Shown: piece by piece, positions 39,124 to 48,493 of the stretch
Layout: every line of letters begins with the position of its first letter
Position numbering within the stretch: the stretch's first letter is position 1
Source: Nocardia sp. NBC_01503
Lineage (GTDB): Bacteria; Actinomycetota; Actinomycetes; Mycobacteriales; Mycobacteriaceae
Assembly (NCBI RefSeq): GCF_036327755.1
Contig: NZ_CP109596.1
Span: 2,604,001 to 2,668,000 of the forward strand
Direction: 5' to 3'
DNA length: 64,000 bases
Notes under the pieces: model-generated
Seen by the model: only the letters and a program-made list of their open reading frames with translations
Told to the model about the DNA's origin: nothing
The model's database searches: none
Made by a program: the position numbers and the translations under genes

Positions 39124-41841
39124 TCATTCCCGGGTGACCGGCGCGCACCCTCCCGACACGCGGGACAGCGGCTGCCAGCCGACGCCCGAGAAGCCGATGG
39201 TGAAGTCGGTGGGATCGGCGGCGGTCAACTCGACCAGATGCGCGGCCACCGTCCGGTCCAGCTCGCGACCGGCGTGCACCACACCGCGGATCGCCGCCCC
39301 GCACTCGCGGATATCCTGTAGCGCCGCAGCCAGATCGCTGCGATCCGACGCATCGCAGCGCACCACCACGATCCACTCCTCCATGCCCGCCAGGGGTTCC
39401 GGCAGCGCCCGCGGCACCCGGGTCAGCACGACCACATCGCGGGCTCCGGAGTCCAGCAGCCAGCGCACCACCAGCGCGCCCGAATCCCCGAGCCCGCCCG
39501 CCACCACATAGGTGCCCTCCACCCGGATGCGCACCTCGGGCATGGCCACCCCCACCCCCCGCACCGATACCCGACGCGCCCAGCGCCGCTCCGGTGGTGC
39601 GAGGGTCGACGCGCCCAGCGCCGCCCAATCCACCTGCCGCCCTTCCAGATACAAGCGCCCGAGCGCGCGCAGCAGGCCCGCCGCCTCATCCACCCGCGAA
39701 CCGGCCGCATAGGCGGATTCCCGGAACGCCACCCGCTCGCGCACCACCGGCGTCAGCACACCGTGCGGTCCCACCTCGACCACCGTCGAAATTCCCGCCG
39801 CCGCCGCGTGTTCCAGCGCCGCACCGAGTTCGACCGGTCCGGCGGCGTTCGCGCCCCAATACTCGGCGTCCATGCTCGGCGGTGTCGCTCGCGAACCGGA
39901 GCCGTTCCCGTGACGACCGGGCGTCCGCGCGGGAGCGGTCGAATCTGCCTGTGCCGCAACATCTTCGGTAGTCGGTTTCCCGGCCCCGAGTCGAGTACCG
40001 GCTGTGGGGAGGTCGACGGGAAGCGCGCCGATGACCAGACCCGCGCGGGTGGTCGAGAAGATCGGCAGCTCCGCGCGGAGGGTGCGAACCTCGCCCAGCT
40101 CCGTCACCAGTTGTGGCGCGATGGCTTGTGCGCGTGGGGCATGCGGTACGGCGATCATGCCCGCCGCCGCGGCGTCGGGGGTGATGCGCTGGGCGAAGAT
40201 CGCCCGGCGGTGGGCGCGGCGCACCAGGGCGTCGATATAGCGCGCATCGCCGGAGACCGTGATCGAATTCGGGCCGTCGATCGCCGCCACCCCGACCGAG
40301 GCGCGCATGGGTTCGATCAGGCGCCGGACCTCGGCGGGGGTGGCCTCCAGGACCGCGGCGGCCCCGTCATCGCCCGGCTTGGCGAGCAGGCGTCCGCGCG
40401 CCACCACGATGCGCGCCCCCTCGGCCAGGGTGATCGCCCCGCCTGTCACCGCCGCGGCGATCTCCCCGACCCCGTGTCCGGCAACGGCATTCGCGCGCAC
40501 GCCCCACCACGCCAGCAGTTCGGCCAGCCCCAGCTGGAAGGCGAAGAGCGCGGGCTGGGCGAATTCCGCACCGGCCGCACCGGCGGCGAATCCGTTGCGC
40601 GGCGTCCACACTCGGGGTCCGCCCGCCTCCACCACCGCATCGGCCGCCTCGGCCACGGCCGCGGCGAATACCGGATATCGCGCCGCCAGCGCGCGTCCCA
40701 TGCGCGGGTGCCCACCACCGCCCGAGAACAGGAACAGCACTCCGCCGCGGTCCACCGGTTCGGAAACACCGATGGTTTCCCCGATTTCGGGTGTCCGCGC
40801 CGAGGCGGACGATGCCGATCCGACGAATCGCCACCTCGCACCGCAGGAGTTGCCGTCCACCGCAGTGCCGTTCGCCGCCTCGGCGCGGGCGTCGCGCCGC
40901 CGTTCGGCAGAGGTGCGGGCGGGCGAGACTCCGGCCATGGCGGTGAGATGCTCGGCCAGGGCGCGGAATTGAGTTGCGGCGGTGGCGGTATCGACGGCCA
41001 GTATGGCGGCGCGGGTGCGGTCGGGGAGGAGACGGGCGGTGGCGGCGGCGAAATCGCGCAGGGTGGGGTAGGAGCCGACGGCGGCCGCGTACTGCCGTGA
41101 CAGGGCGTGCAGGGCATCGAGATCGCGTGCCGAGAGCGGGATCAGCAGTGGCGGTTCGGCATCGCGGAGTCCCGGGTGCTGTTGTACAGCGGTGGTTTTC
41201 GCGCCCTCGCCGGGGCTCTGCAGGACGATTCGGGCGTGCGGGTCACCGGAGTGCGGGTAGCCGAGTCCGGCGGCGGTGAAGTCCGCGTAGCGGCGACTAC
41301 CGGCGCGGTGCGCATCCCGGGTGCGCTGCAGGATAAGGACGGTGGCATGACCCGTCCCGGGAATGCTTATGCCCGAAATGTCCTGGGGGAGTGCATTGTC
41401 CGGAAGCAGCGTCAGGTCCGCACCACCCGCGATGACGAACGGCACCGACTCGTCGGCGAGCAGGCGGACGGCCGTATCCACCGCCACCAGCGGCGCACCG
41501 CGGTCGCTGGCGACCAGCAGGCTGGGCCCGTGCAGATCCAGTGTGCGGGAGAGCTGATGCGCGATATTCACCGTACCGCCCGGCCCGAATATCGTTGCGG
41601 TGCCGAGCACTACGGCCGCGCGCGAGCCGGGGCACAGGTACCCCAGACCGGAGTCGTCCAATGCCTCGACGGCGAGTTCGAGGGTGACACGCTGACGCGG
41701 GTCGAGTGCGGTGGCCTCGGCCTCGGGCAGAGCGAACCAGTCGTTGTCGAAGGCGGTACCCGTGACTCGACAGCCGACACCCACGATCGACACCCCCGGA
41801 AACGGGGTTGGATCGTTCGATGCCTTCGTACTCTGCCGCAC
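39124..41841 (-). CDS. PKS-like KS-AT-KR protein without catalytic residues
   Basis: A 905-residue intact frame with a decayed modular polyketide synthase layout. Residues about 17-190 are a shortened ketosynthase: in place of DTACSSS the segment is ASDRGAPL, so the Cys is Arg114, and the two His motifs are absent. Residues about 370-680 are acyltransferase-like: GHSxGE has become GHGVGE, so the nucleophile Ser is Gly. Residues about 770-905 are the beginning of a ketoreductase (YVVAGGLGDSGALVVRWLL), cut before the catalytic Ser-Tyr-Lys. No ACP is seen. Either a decaying relic or a pseudoenzyme; the absence of stops or frameshifts over 2.7 kb favours some retained function. Confidence 0.75.
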   Translation of the reverse strand: MRQSTKASNDPTPFPGVSIVGVGCRVTGTAFDNDWFALPEAEATALDPRQRVTLELAVEALDDSGLGYLCPGSRAAVVLGTATIFGPGGTVNIAHQLSRTLDLHGPSLLVASDRGAPLVAVDTAVRLLADESVPFVIAGGADLTLLPDNALPQDISGISIPGTGHATVLILQRTRDAHRAGSRRYADFTAAGLGYPHSGDPHARIVLQSPGEGAKTTAVQQHPGLRDAEPPLLIPLSARDLDALHALSRQYAAAVGSYPTLRDFAAATARLLPDRTRAAILAVDTATAATQFRALAEHLTAMAGVSPARTSAERRRDARAEAANGTAVDGNSCGARWRFVGSASSASARTPEIGETIGVSEPVDRGGVLFLFSGGGGHPRMGRALAARYPVFAAAVAEAADAVVEAGGPRVWTPRNGFAAGAAGAEFAQPALFAFQLGLAELLAWWGVRANAVAGHGVGEIAAAVTGGAITLAEGARIVVARGRLLAKPGDDGAAAVLEATPAEVRRLIEPMRASVGVAAIDGPNSITVSGDARYIDALVRRAHRRAIFAQRITPDAAAAGMIAVPHAPRAQAIAPQLVTELGEVRTLRAELPIFSTTRAGLVIGALPVDLPTAGTRLGAGKPTTEDVAAQADSTAPARTPGRHGNGSGSRATPPSMDAEYWGANAAGPVELGAALEHAAAAGISTVVEVGPHGVLTPVVRERVAFRESAYAAGSRVDEAAGLLRALGRLYLEGRQVDWAALGASTLAPPERRWARRVSVRGVGVAMPEVRIRVEGTYVVAGGLGDSGALVVRWLLDSGARDVVVLTRVPRALPEPLAGMEEWIVVVRCDASDRSDLAAALQDIRECGAAIRGVVHAGRELDRTVAAHLVELTAADPTDFTIGFSGVGWQPLSRVSGGCAPVTRE

Positions 41842-42012
41842 AGGAAATCCCTCCCGCGTCCGGCGACATGTGCGCCGAGGTACCTCCGGGCGATTGTGTC
41901 AAGATTTCGCCTCGCCCAGAATAGCTTTCGCGCAGGTGGGTCGGGGCGCGCGGCATCGGAACATGAGTGCGCCCCGATGCCGGGAGGGCATCGGGGTACT
42001 CGCCGCGTCCGA

Positions 42013-42186
42013 CTATGAGGCGTTCGCCGTGCGGGTGTGGATCGGGTGCTCCAGATCGGCCGCCGTGGCATGCATGCTGAAGAATCGGAGCGCTAGGTTC
42101 ACCGCGTCCTGTTCGGTGTGAACGCCCGAAATTGTCATCGTCCGCCGCAGCGCGTCATCGTCGAGATAGATACGAGTGATTGCCAT
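42013..42186 (-). CDS. orphan VapB-like antitoxin
   Basis: A 57-residue protein started at ATG 42186 (MAITRIYLDDDALRRTMTIS). The ribbon-helix-helix opening followed by TEQDAVNLALRFF is typical of actinobacterial VapB antitoxins (DUF2191 type). A purine-rich GGAGGTGCC precedes the ATG. No PIN-domain toxin lies on either side: downstream is the PKS-like promoter region, upstream is nitronate monooxygenase. It may regulate a toxin encoded elsewhere or be a remnant. Confidence 0.75.
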   Translation of the reverse strand: MAITRIYLDDDALRRTMTISGVHTEQDAVNLALRFFSMHATAADLEHPIHTRTANAS

Positions 42187-42262
42187 TTCGGCACCTCCGC
42201 CACGTCGGACTGTCGTTAAAGCATGACCTATCGCGGGGCGCTTGATACCCGAAATGACCAGA

Positions 42263-42287
42263 GCCCTTGGCAAGAATTGCCAAGGGC
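42263..42287 (-). terminator. perfect 11-bp hairpin downstream of the nitronate monooxygenase gene
   Basis: GCCCTTGGCAA (42263-42273) pairs with TTGCCAAGGGC (42277-42287) around a GAA loop. It lies 136 bases after the nitronate monooxygenase stop and 77 bases upstream of the VapB start. The 236-base gap holds no other feature that I can see. Confidence 0.6.
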
Positions 42288-42422
42288 GCCATACCGCCTC
42301 TCCGCGACTTCAGCGCCCAATTAAGAGCCGAGAAAGTCCCATTCGCGTAGCGCGGTCAGGTGTGGGCCGAGTTTTGGGGGTACCCCAGGAGTTACCCGGC
42401 CCGCACGAAATCAGTAGTCGCG

Positions 42423-43544
<1,122 letters not shown>

Positions 43545-43548
43545 TCAA

Positions 43549-43584
43549 GAGCAGTTTATATGCTCTGAACTGCTGATTGAATCA
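43549..43584. promoter_or_regulatory. cluster of dyad symmetries upstream of fadD5 (candidate operator)
   Basis: AGCAGTT (43550-43556) and AACTGCT (43568-43574) are inverted with 11 bases between. GAGCA/TGCTC (43549-43553, 43561-43565) and the palindrome TGATTGAATCA (43574-43584) overlap the same stretch. It lies in the divergent nitronate monooxygenase/fadD5 gap, 36 bases upstream of the fadD5 promoter. A TetR- or GntR-type fatty acid regulator is a plausible binder. Confidence 0.45.
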
Positions 43585-43619
43585 ATGATAAGCATGGGCT
43601 GGAACCTTCTCTGTAACCC

Positions 43620-43649
43620 TTGTCACGCCAATAAGTTAGTTGCTATTCT
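43620..43649 (+). promoter_or_regulatory. sigma-70-like promoter of fadD5
   Basis: TTGTCA (43620-43625) and TATTCT (43644-43649) are separated by 18 bases. Transcription would begin near 43656, and a GGAAGG ribosome binding site precedes the ATG at 43678 by 7 bases. Confidence 0.5.
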
Positions 43650-43677
43650 CACGAGCGACCAGACGGAAGGACACAGC

Positions 43678-45237
43678 ATGACCACAGGTCTCCGGCCGCT
43701 CGACGAGCCGATCCGGTCCAGGCGCAATCACTGGGTCAACCAGGTCGCCACGCATGCGGCCATGCGACCCGACAGCGTCGCCTTCCGGTTCAAGGGCGTG
43801 GACACCACGTGGAGTCAGCTGCACGAGCGTTCGGAGAAGTTCGCCGACGCGCTCGCCCGTCGCGGGGTCGGGTTCGGCGATCGCGTGCTCATCCTCGCCC
43901 TGAACTACACCGCGTACATCGAGGCCGTCATGGGCATCAATGCGCTCGGGGCCATCGCGGTGCCGGTGAACTTCCGACTCACCCCGCCGGAGGTCGCCTA
44001 TATCGTCAGCGACTCCGGCGCGAAGGCCATCGTCACCGACTCGCTGCTGCAACCCCTGGCGGTCGGTGTCGCCGGGCAGGCGGCCGGGCTCGACACCGTC
44101 GTGGTGATCAACGGCAAATCCGGCGACGGCGTGCTCGGCTATGCGGAGGTGCTCGCCGAGGCGGGCGAACCCCATGCGCCGCTGGATATCCCGGAGGAGA
44201 CGCCCGCGCTGATCATGTACACCTCGGGCACCACCGGTAGCCCCAAGGGCGCGGTGCTCTCGTACGCGAATCTGAACGCGCAGGCGCTCACCTGTATCCG
44301 TGCCATGGAGATCACCCCCGTATCCATCGGGTTCTGTACCTCACCGCTGTTCCACATCGCCGGATTGGGCAGTCTCACACCGTATTTCATGCTCGGCGGC
44401 AAGACGGTACTGCATCCGCTCGGCGCGTTCAACGCCACCGAATACCTCGATGCCATCGAAGCGGAACAGGCCACCACCGCCTTCTGCGTCCCGGTGCAGT
44501 GGCAGCTCATCTGTGAGGAACCGACCGTCAAGGAGCGCAAGCTCGCGCTGCGCTCACTGTGCTGGGGCGCGGCCCCCGCCTCCGACACCGTGCTGCGAGC
44601 CATGGCCGACTGCTTCCCGGAAGCCTTCAACGTGGCCGTCTTCGGCCAGACCGAAATGTCGCCCATCACCTGCGTTCTCGACGGTAAGGACGCGCTGCGC
44701 AAGATCGGATCGGTCGGCAAACCCATCCCCACCATCCAGGCCCGCATCGTCGACGACGAAATGAACGACGTCGCCCCCGGCGAAATCGGCGAAATCGTCT
44801 ACCGCGGCCCCACCATGATGCAGGGCTACTGGAACCGGCCCGAGGCCACCGCCGAAGCCTTCCACGGCGGCTGGTTCCACTCCGGCGATCTGGTGCGCGT
44901 CGACGACGAGGGCTTCATCTACGTGGTCGACCGCAAAAAGGACATGATCATCTCCGGCGGCGAGAACATCTACTGCGCCGAAGTCGAGAACGTCCTGTTC
45001 GCCCACCCGAAGATCCACGAGGCCGCGGTAATCGGCCGCGCCCACGAGAAGTGGGGCGAAGTCCCCGTAGCGGTGGTCGCACTCGTCGAAGGCGTCGACG
45101 CCCTCACCCTCGAGGAACTCGAACCCTTCCTCAACGAATCCCTGGCCCGCTACAAACACCCCAAGGACCTCGTCATCGTCCCCGAACTCCCCCGCAACGC
45201 CAGCGGCAAGGTCCTCAAGGTCGAACTCCGCAAGTAG
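43678..45237 (+). CDS. fadD5: fatty acyl-CoA synthetase, FadD5-like
   Basis: A 519-residue ANL-superfamily ligase that activates a carboxylic acid to acyl-CoA with ATP. The AMP-binding P-loop is YTSGTTGSPKGAVLS, the A5 motif is FGQTEMSP, and the hinge region is DRKKDMIISGGENIY. The C-terminal catalytic Lys lies in ASGKVLK. It looks most like the mycobacterial FadD5 group, though FadD paralogues are many and the specific assignment is moderate. Start ATG 43678 has a good ribosome binding site; the longer upstream frame from 43585 runs through the promoter. It ends 37 bases from the convergent flippase-like gene. Confidence 0.88.
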   Translation: MTTGLRPLDEPIRSRRNHWVNQVATHAAMRPDSVAFRFKGVDTTWSQLHERSEKFADALARRGVGFGDRVLILALNYTAYIEAVMGINALGAIAVPVNFRLTPPEVAYIVSDSGAKAIVTDSLLQPLAVGVAGQAAGLDTVVVINGKSGDGVLGYAEVLAEAGEPHAPLDIPEETPALIMYTSGTTGSPKGAVLSYANLNAQALTCIRAMEITPVSIGFCTSPLFHIAGLGSLTPYFMLGGKTVLHPLGAFNATEYLDAIEAEQATTAFCVPVQWQLICEEPTVKERKLALRSLCWGAAPASDTVLRAMADCFPEAFNVAVFGQTEMSPITCVLDGKDALRKIGSVGKPIPTIQARIVDDEMNDVAPGEIGEIVYRGPTMMQGYWNRPEATAEAFHGGWFHSGDLVRVDDEGFIYVVDRKKDMIISGGENIYCAEVENVLFAHPKIHEAAVIGRAHEKWGEVPVAVVALVEGVDALTLEELEPFLNESLARYKHPKDLVIVPELPRNASGKVLKVELRK

Positions 45238-45239
45238 TC

Positions 45240-45254
45240 GGGGGCCGAAGCCCC
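45240..45254. terminator. short GC hairpin between convergent genes
   Basis: GGGGC (45241-45245) and GCCCC (45250-45254) form a 5-bp stem with a CGAA loop just after the fadD5 stop and before the convergent gene at 45275. The stem is short, so the call is weak. Confidence 0.35.
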
Positions 45255-45274
45255 GGAGAGCTACGAGGGTCGTT

Positions 45275-47644
45275 CTAGATCATGTCGTTCGAGGTGAGCC
45301 AGCGCATGATGGGCCAGCCGCAGAAGACCGGGAGCCAGCAGGTCAGGACTCGGTAGAGGAGGACGGCGGGGACCGCTATGGTCGCCGCCACTCCGAAGGC
45401 CGCGAGACCACCGATCAGCGCGGCTTCGACCGCGCCCACGCCGCCGGGGGTGGGGGCCGCGGAGGCCAGGGTGCCGCCGATCATGGTGACGATGGTGACC
45501 GTGACGAAAGTCGTACTGCCGCCGAAGGCTTCGATACTCGCCCAGAGGGCCAGGGCCATGCCGAGGGTGGTGGTGGCACAGCCACCGACGATCATGGCCA
45601 GGCGGCCCGGTCGTCGCGCCAGATCCTTCAGTTGCGCAAGCACATCCGCCAATTGCGGGCGGACTTCGTGCACCAGCCAGCCCCGAATCTTGGGGACGAA
45701 CATGGTTACGCCGAGGAGGCCGAGCAGTGCGCCCGCGACGAAGTAGAGCACGGTCGCGCTCGGGACGAAATGAGACAGGTTCGTCGAAACGCCCGCTGCC
45801 ACACTGAAGAACACCAGCAGCACCAGGTGGGTGACCACCTGGATGGTCTGCTGTAGTGCGACCGCCGCGGTGGCTCGCACCGCTCCCAGTCCGCTCTTCT
45901 GGAGGAAGCGCACGCTCAGCGCCAGACCGCCCACACCCGCCGGGGTGGTGGTCGCGGCGAAGGTATTGGCGACCTGCATGAACAGCAGATTGCGGAAGTT
46001 GACCTCCTCGGAGGCGCAGGCCCACAACGCCATTGCCGCCCCGAGGTAGGTCAGCGCCGAGACGGCCAGGCCCAGCGCCGCCCACCACCAATTCGCCTGC
46101 TGCAGTTCGGAGAAGAAGCCCGGCGCGGCACTGATATACGGGTATGCCACGTACACCAGGCCGATCAACAGCACCAGTTGGATGATCTGATTCCGGGAGA
46201 ACCGGGTGATCCGCGCGGCCTCGATCTTGTCCTGATCGGTCTGCGCCGCCACCTCGTCGCGGGTGGCCTTCATGAGATTCCCGGCATCGGGCACCGACTT
46301 GCGGACCTGTTCCGGGATAGCGGTTTTGGTGAGCCGCCGCGAGGCGCTCAGTACATGCTGCGGACCCATCAACTCCAGTGCGGTGCGCACCGCGGTCTCC
46401 GGTCCGAACAGCGCCGCCGAGGTGAACAGCAGCTGCGCCACATCGGATTGGAAGCGCACATCGTAGGTGCCGAACTCGGACATCATGAAGCCGCCGAAGC
46501 GCACCTCGCCATCCAGGATCCGAATATCCTCGGCGCGCAGATCACCGTGCGAGATCTGCCCCTCGTGCAGGGTGTGCAGCGCCTGCCACACCTTGACCAG
46601 CATCTTCTCGCCGTGCTCGGCCGCGAACGGCACCCCGCGAGGTTCGGTGTGCGCGTACATCATCCAGCCGCGGTCCAGCGCGGCGACGGTCAGCGGCCGG
46701 TTACTACCCAGCCCGAGATCCCCGATGGCGATACCCATGAGCGCGCGATGCTCGACCGCACGCCGCATGGAGGCGAACAGGGTCGGATACTCGCCGGGCC
46801 GAATCGTCAACCAGCGCCGCAACTGTCGCAGCGCGCTGCGGCTGCGCTGGTTCTGCCCGTACATCTCCACGGTCAGCGGATCGGCCTCGGTCTTGGCCGA
46901 GAGCACCAGCGGTCCACGCCCGGCCGGGCGCACCACCTGGAAGGCCGTCACCTGAAAACCGCGGCGCGCCAGCACCCGGACGGCCGCGTCCAGCGGTACC
47001 TCCAGCGCGGGTGTGCCGACCACCAGCACGATGACCGCGCCCACCAGCCAGCCCACCGCGAGCCCGAGCAGGGCGCGCGCGGGCACCACCAGCGAGACCA
47101 CCAGGTGGATGGGGACGAAGGCCAGCAGCAGCGTCCACCACCAGCGCCGCCAGCGCGGCGGCAGCCACGGGCTCGCCACCGTGAGGGTCGCCGCCAGCAT
47201 GGCGATCCATCTCGGATCGTCCAAGAACTGCGACAGGAAGGTATTGACCTGCTCCGGCTCGGACAGATGCCAGCGCGGTGCGCTGAACCCGGTACCGGTG
47301 ATGGAGAAGAGCAACAGCGCGATCAGACCGGCGGACAGGAAGCCGCCCAGCAGTTTCCACTGCCGTCCCCAGATCAGGCGGACCAGAATCGCGAACGGTA
47401 GCGCCAGAATCGCGATGCCGTACAGGATGTACACCAGATTGGACTGCTCCGGCGTCAGGAAGCCGACGATGCCGGAGACCGAACTCTCCAGGTTTTCCCA
47501 CTGCGGCCGGGTGATGAGTGAGCCGGTGATGACGACGGCCGTGAAGACCGCCGACAGCACGACCCGCAGTATGTCGCTGGTCCGGCGGATCCTGGGCTGC
47601 AGCAGGCTGCCGGAGACAGGAACTTCCCGTCCGTCGACTCGCAT
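45275..47644 (-). CDS. membrane protein: kinase-like domain fused to LPG synthase/UPF0104-type flippase domain
   Basis: A 789-residue fusion. Residues about 25-215 hold five to six hydrophobic helices. Residues about 240-450 form an aminoglycoside-phosphotransferase/kinase-like domain. Its HGDLRAEDI resembles the HGDLxxxN catalytic loop, but the expected N is D, the DFG segment is FGGF, and the expected VKVYG lysine region is VEMYG, suggesting a pseudokinase. Residues about 500-785 form an eight-helix lysylphosphatidylglycerol synthetase-like (UPF0104, TIGR00374) domain with TTPAGVGG and PTPGGVGAVE motifs. Such domains flip lipids. Natural substrate unknown. It is convergent with fadD5. Confidence 0.82.
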   Translation of the reverse strand: MRVDGREVPVSGSLLQPRIRRTSDILRVVLSAVFTAVVITGSLITRPQWENLESSVSGIVGFLTPEQSNLVYILYGIAILALPFAILVRLIWGRQWKLLGGFLSAGLIALLLFSITGTGFSAPRWHLSEPEQVNTFLSQFLDDPRWIAMLAATLTVASPWLPPRWRRWWWTLLLAFVPIHLVVSLVVPARALLGLAVGWLVGAVIVLVVGTPALEVPLDAAVRVLARRGFQVTAFQVVRPAGRGPLVLSAKTEADPLTVEMYGQNQRSRSALRQLRRWLTIRPGEYPTLFASMRRAVEHRALMGIAIGDLGLGSNRPLTVAALDRGWMMYAHTEPRGVPFAAEHGEKMLVKVWQALHTLHEGQISHGDLRAEDIRILDGEVRFGGFMMSEFGTYDVRFQSDVAQLLFTSAALFGPETAVRTALELMGPQHVLSASRRLTKTAIPEQVRKSVPDAGNLMKATRDEVAAQTDQDKIEAARITRFSRNQIIQLVLLIGLVYVAYPYISAAPGFFSELQQANWWWAALGLAVSALTYLGAAMALWACASEEVNFRNLLFMQVANTFAATTTPAGVGGLALSVRFLQKSGLGAVRATAAVALQQTIQVVTHLVLLVFFSVAAGVSTNLSHFVPSATVLYFVAGALLGLLGVTMFVPKIRGWLVHEVRPQLADVLAQLKDLARRPGRLAMIVGGCATTTLGMALALWASIEAFGGSTTFVTVTIVTMIGGTLASAAPTPGGVGAVEAALIGGLAAFGVAATIAVPAVLLYRVLTCWLPVFCGWPIMRWLTSNDMI

Positions 47645-47870
47645 GTCCTATGGGCGCTTTCGGATCGTGGGAACGACTGCGGTCCCATGGTCGGCTCGGG
47701 GTGGGCCGTGCGGTCGGGGGGCAAGCCGACTTTCCAACCCGCCGGTTACCGTAACCCGTCGCGTACCCCGATCGGGACGACCCCGCCCGCCACGCCGATA
47801 TGTCGTATCTGTTTTTCCTGCTTAACGGGTTCGTCGCGTGATCTTCGGATGGCCGTGAAAGTATCTGCCC

Positions 47871-48493
47871 GTGGTGCCTGATCTCCGTGTGTGCTTTCTG
47901 GGTGAGTCGTTCGTCGCGGGGATCGGTGATCGCGAATGTCTGGGCTGGGCGGGCCGCCTCGCGGTCCGGGCCGCCGCCGGACAGCCGTTGAGCTACTACA
48001 ACCTCGGTGTTCGCCGGGAGAACAGCACCGAGCTACGCGGCCGCTGGGAGGCCGAATGCACGCCTCGACTGCCCGCCGGAGCCGATTGCCGGGTGGTCAT
48101 CTCCACCGGTGTCAATGACACCCAGCTCGAAAACGGCCGCCCCGCGTCGATCCCGCCGACTCGGTCGAGAACCTCACCGCGATACTGCGCGGGGTCCGCG
48201 GAAAGGGCTGGCGGGCCCTGGTGGTAGCGCCCCCGCCGAATGTGGACGAGGATCACAATGGGCGGCTGCTGGCTCTGGATGCCCGCTTCGCCGAAGTCTG
48301 TGACGGCCTCGAGACGCCGTATCTGCGTGCGCACCAACCACTGCGGGAGAATCCGATCTGGATGCGCGAGGTCGCCGCCACCGATGGTTACCACCCCGAC
48401 GCACCCGGTTATGACGAATTCGCCGCGCTGCTGGCACCGCACTGGCTGCTGTGGCTGGCCGCTCCCGGTTCAGAGCTTCCTACGGTCCGCTGA
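47871..48493 (+). pseudogene. frameshifted SGNH/GDSL-type esterase
   Basis: The frame starts at GTG 47871 (or 47874) with RVCFLGESFVAGIGD, which is block I of SGNH hydrolases. It continues to the GxND motif in STGVNDTQLENGRP. A one-base deletion in the CCCC run at about 48140-48143 then breaks the frame. Adding one C restores NGRPRVDPADSVENLTAIL and joins the second part, which reads WRALVVAPPPNVDEDHNG and ends with the block V DGYHPDAPGYDEFA. Either the gene is freshly inactivated or the base is a sequencing error. Its 3' end overlaps the convergent thrE gene by 24 bases. Confidence 0.75.

Noticed and set aside
41842..42422. A VapC toxin gene beside the VapB-like antitoxin.
   Set aside because: No PIN-domain acidic residues or frame of about 130 codons is present on either strand between 41842 and 42422.
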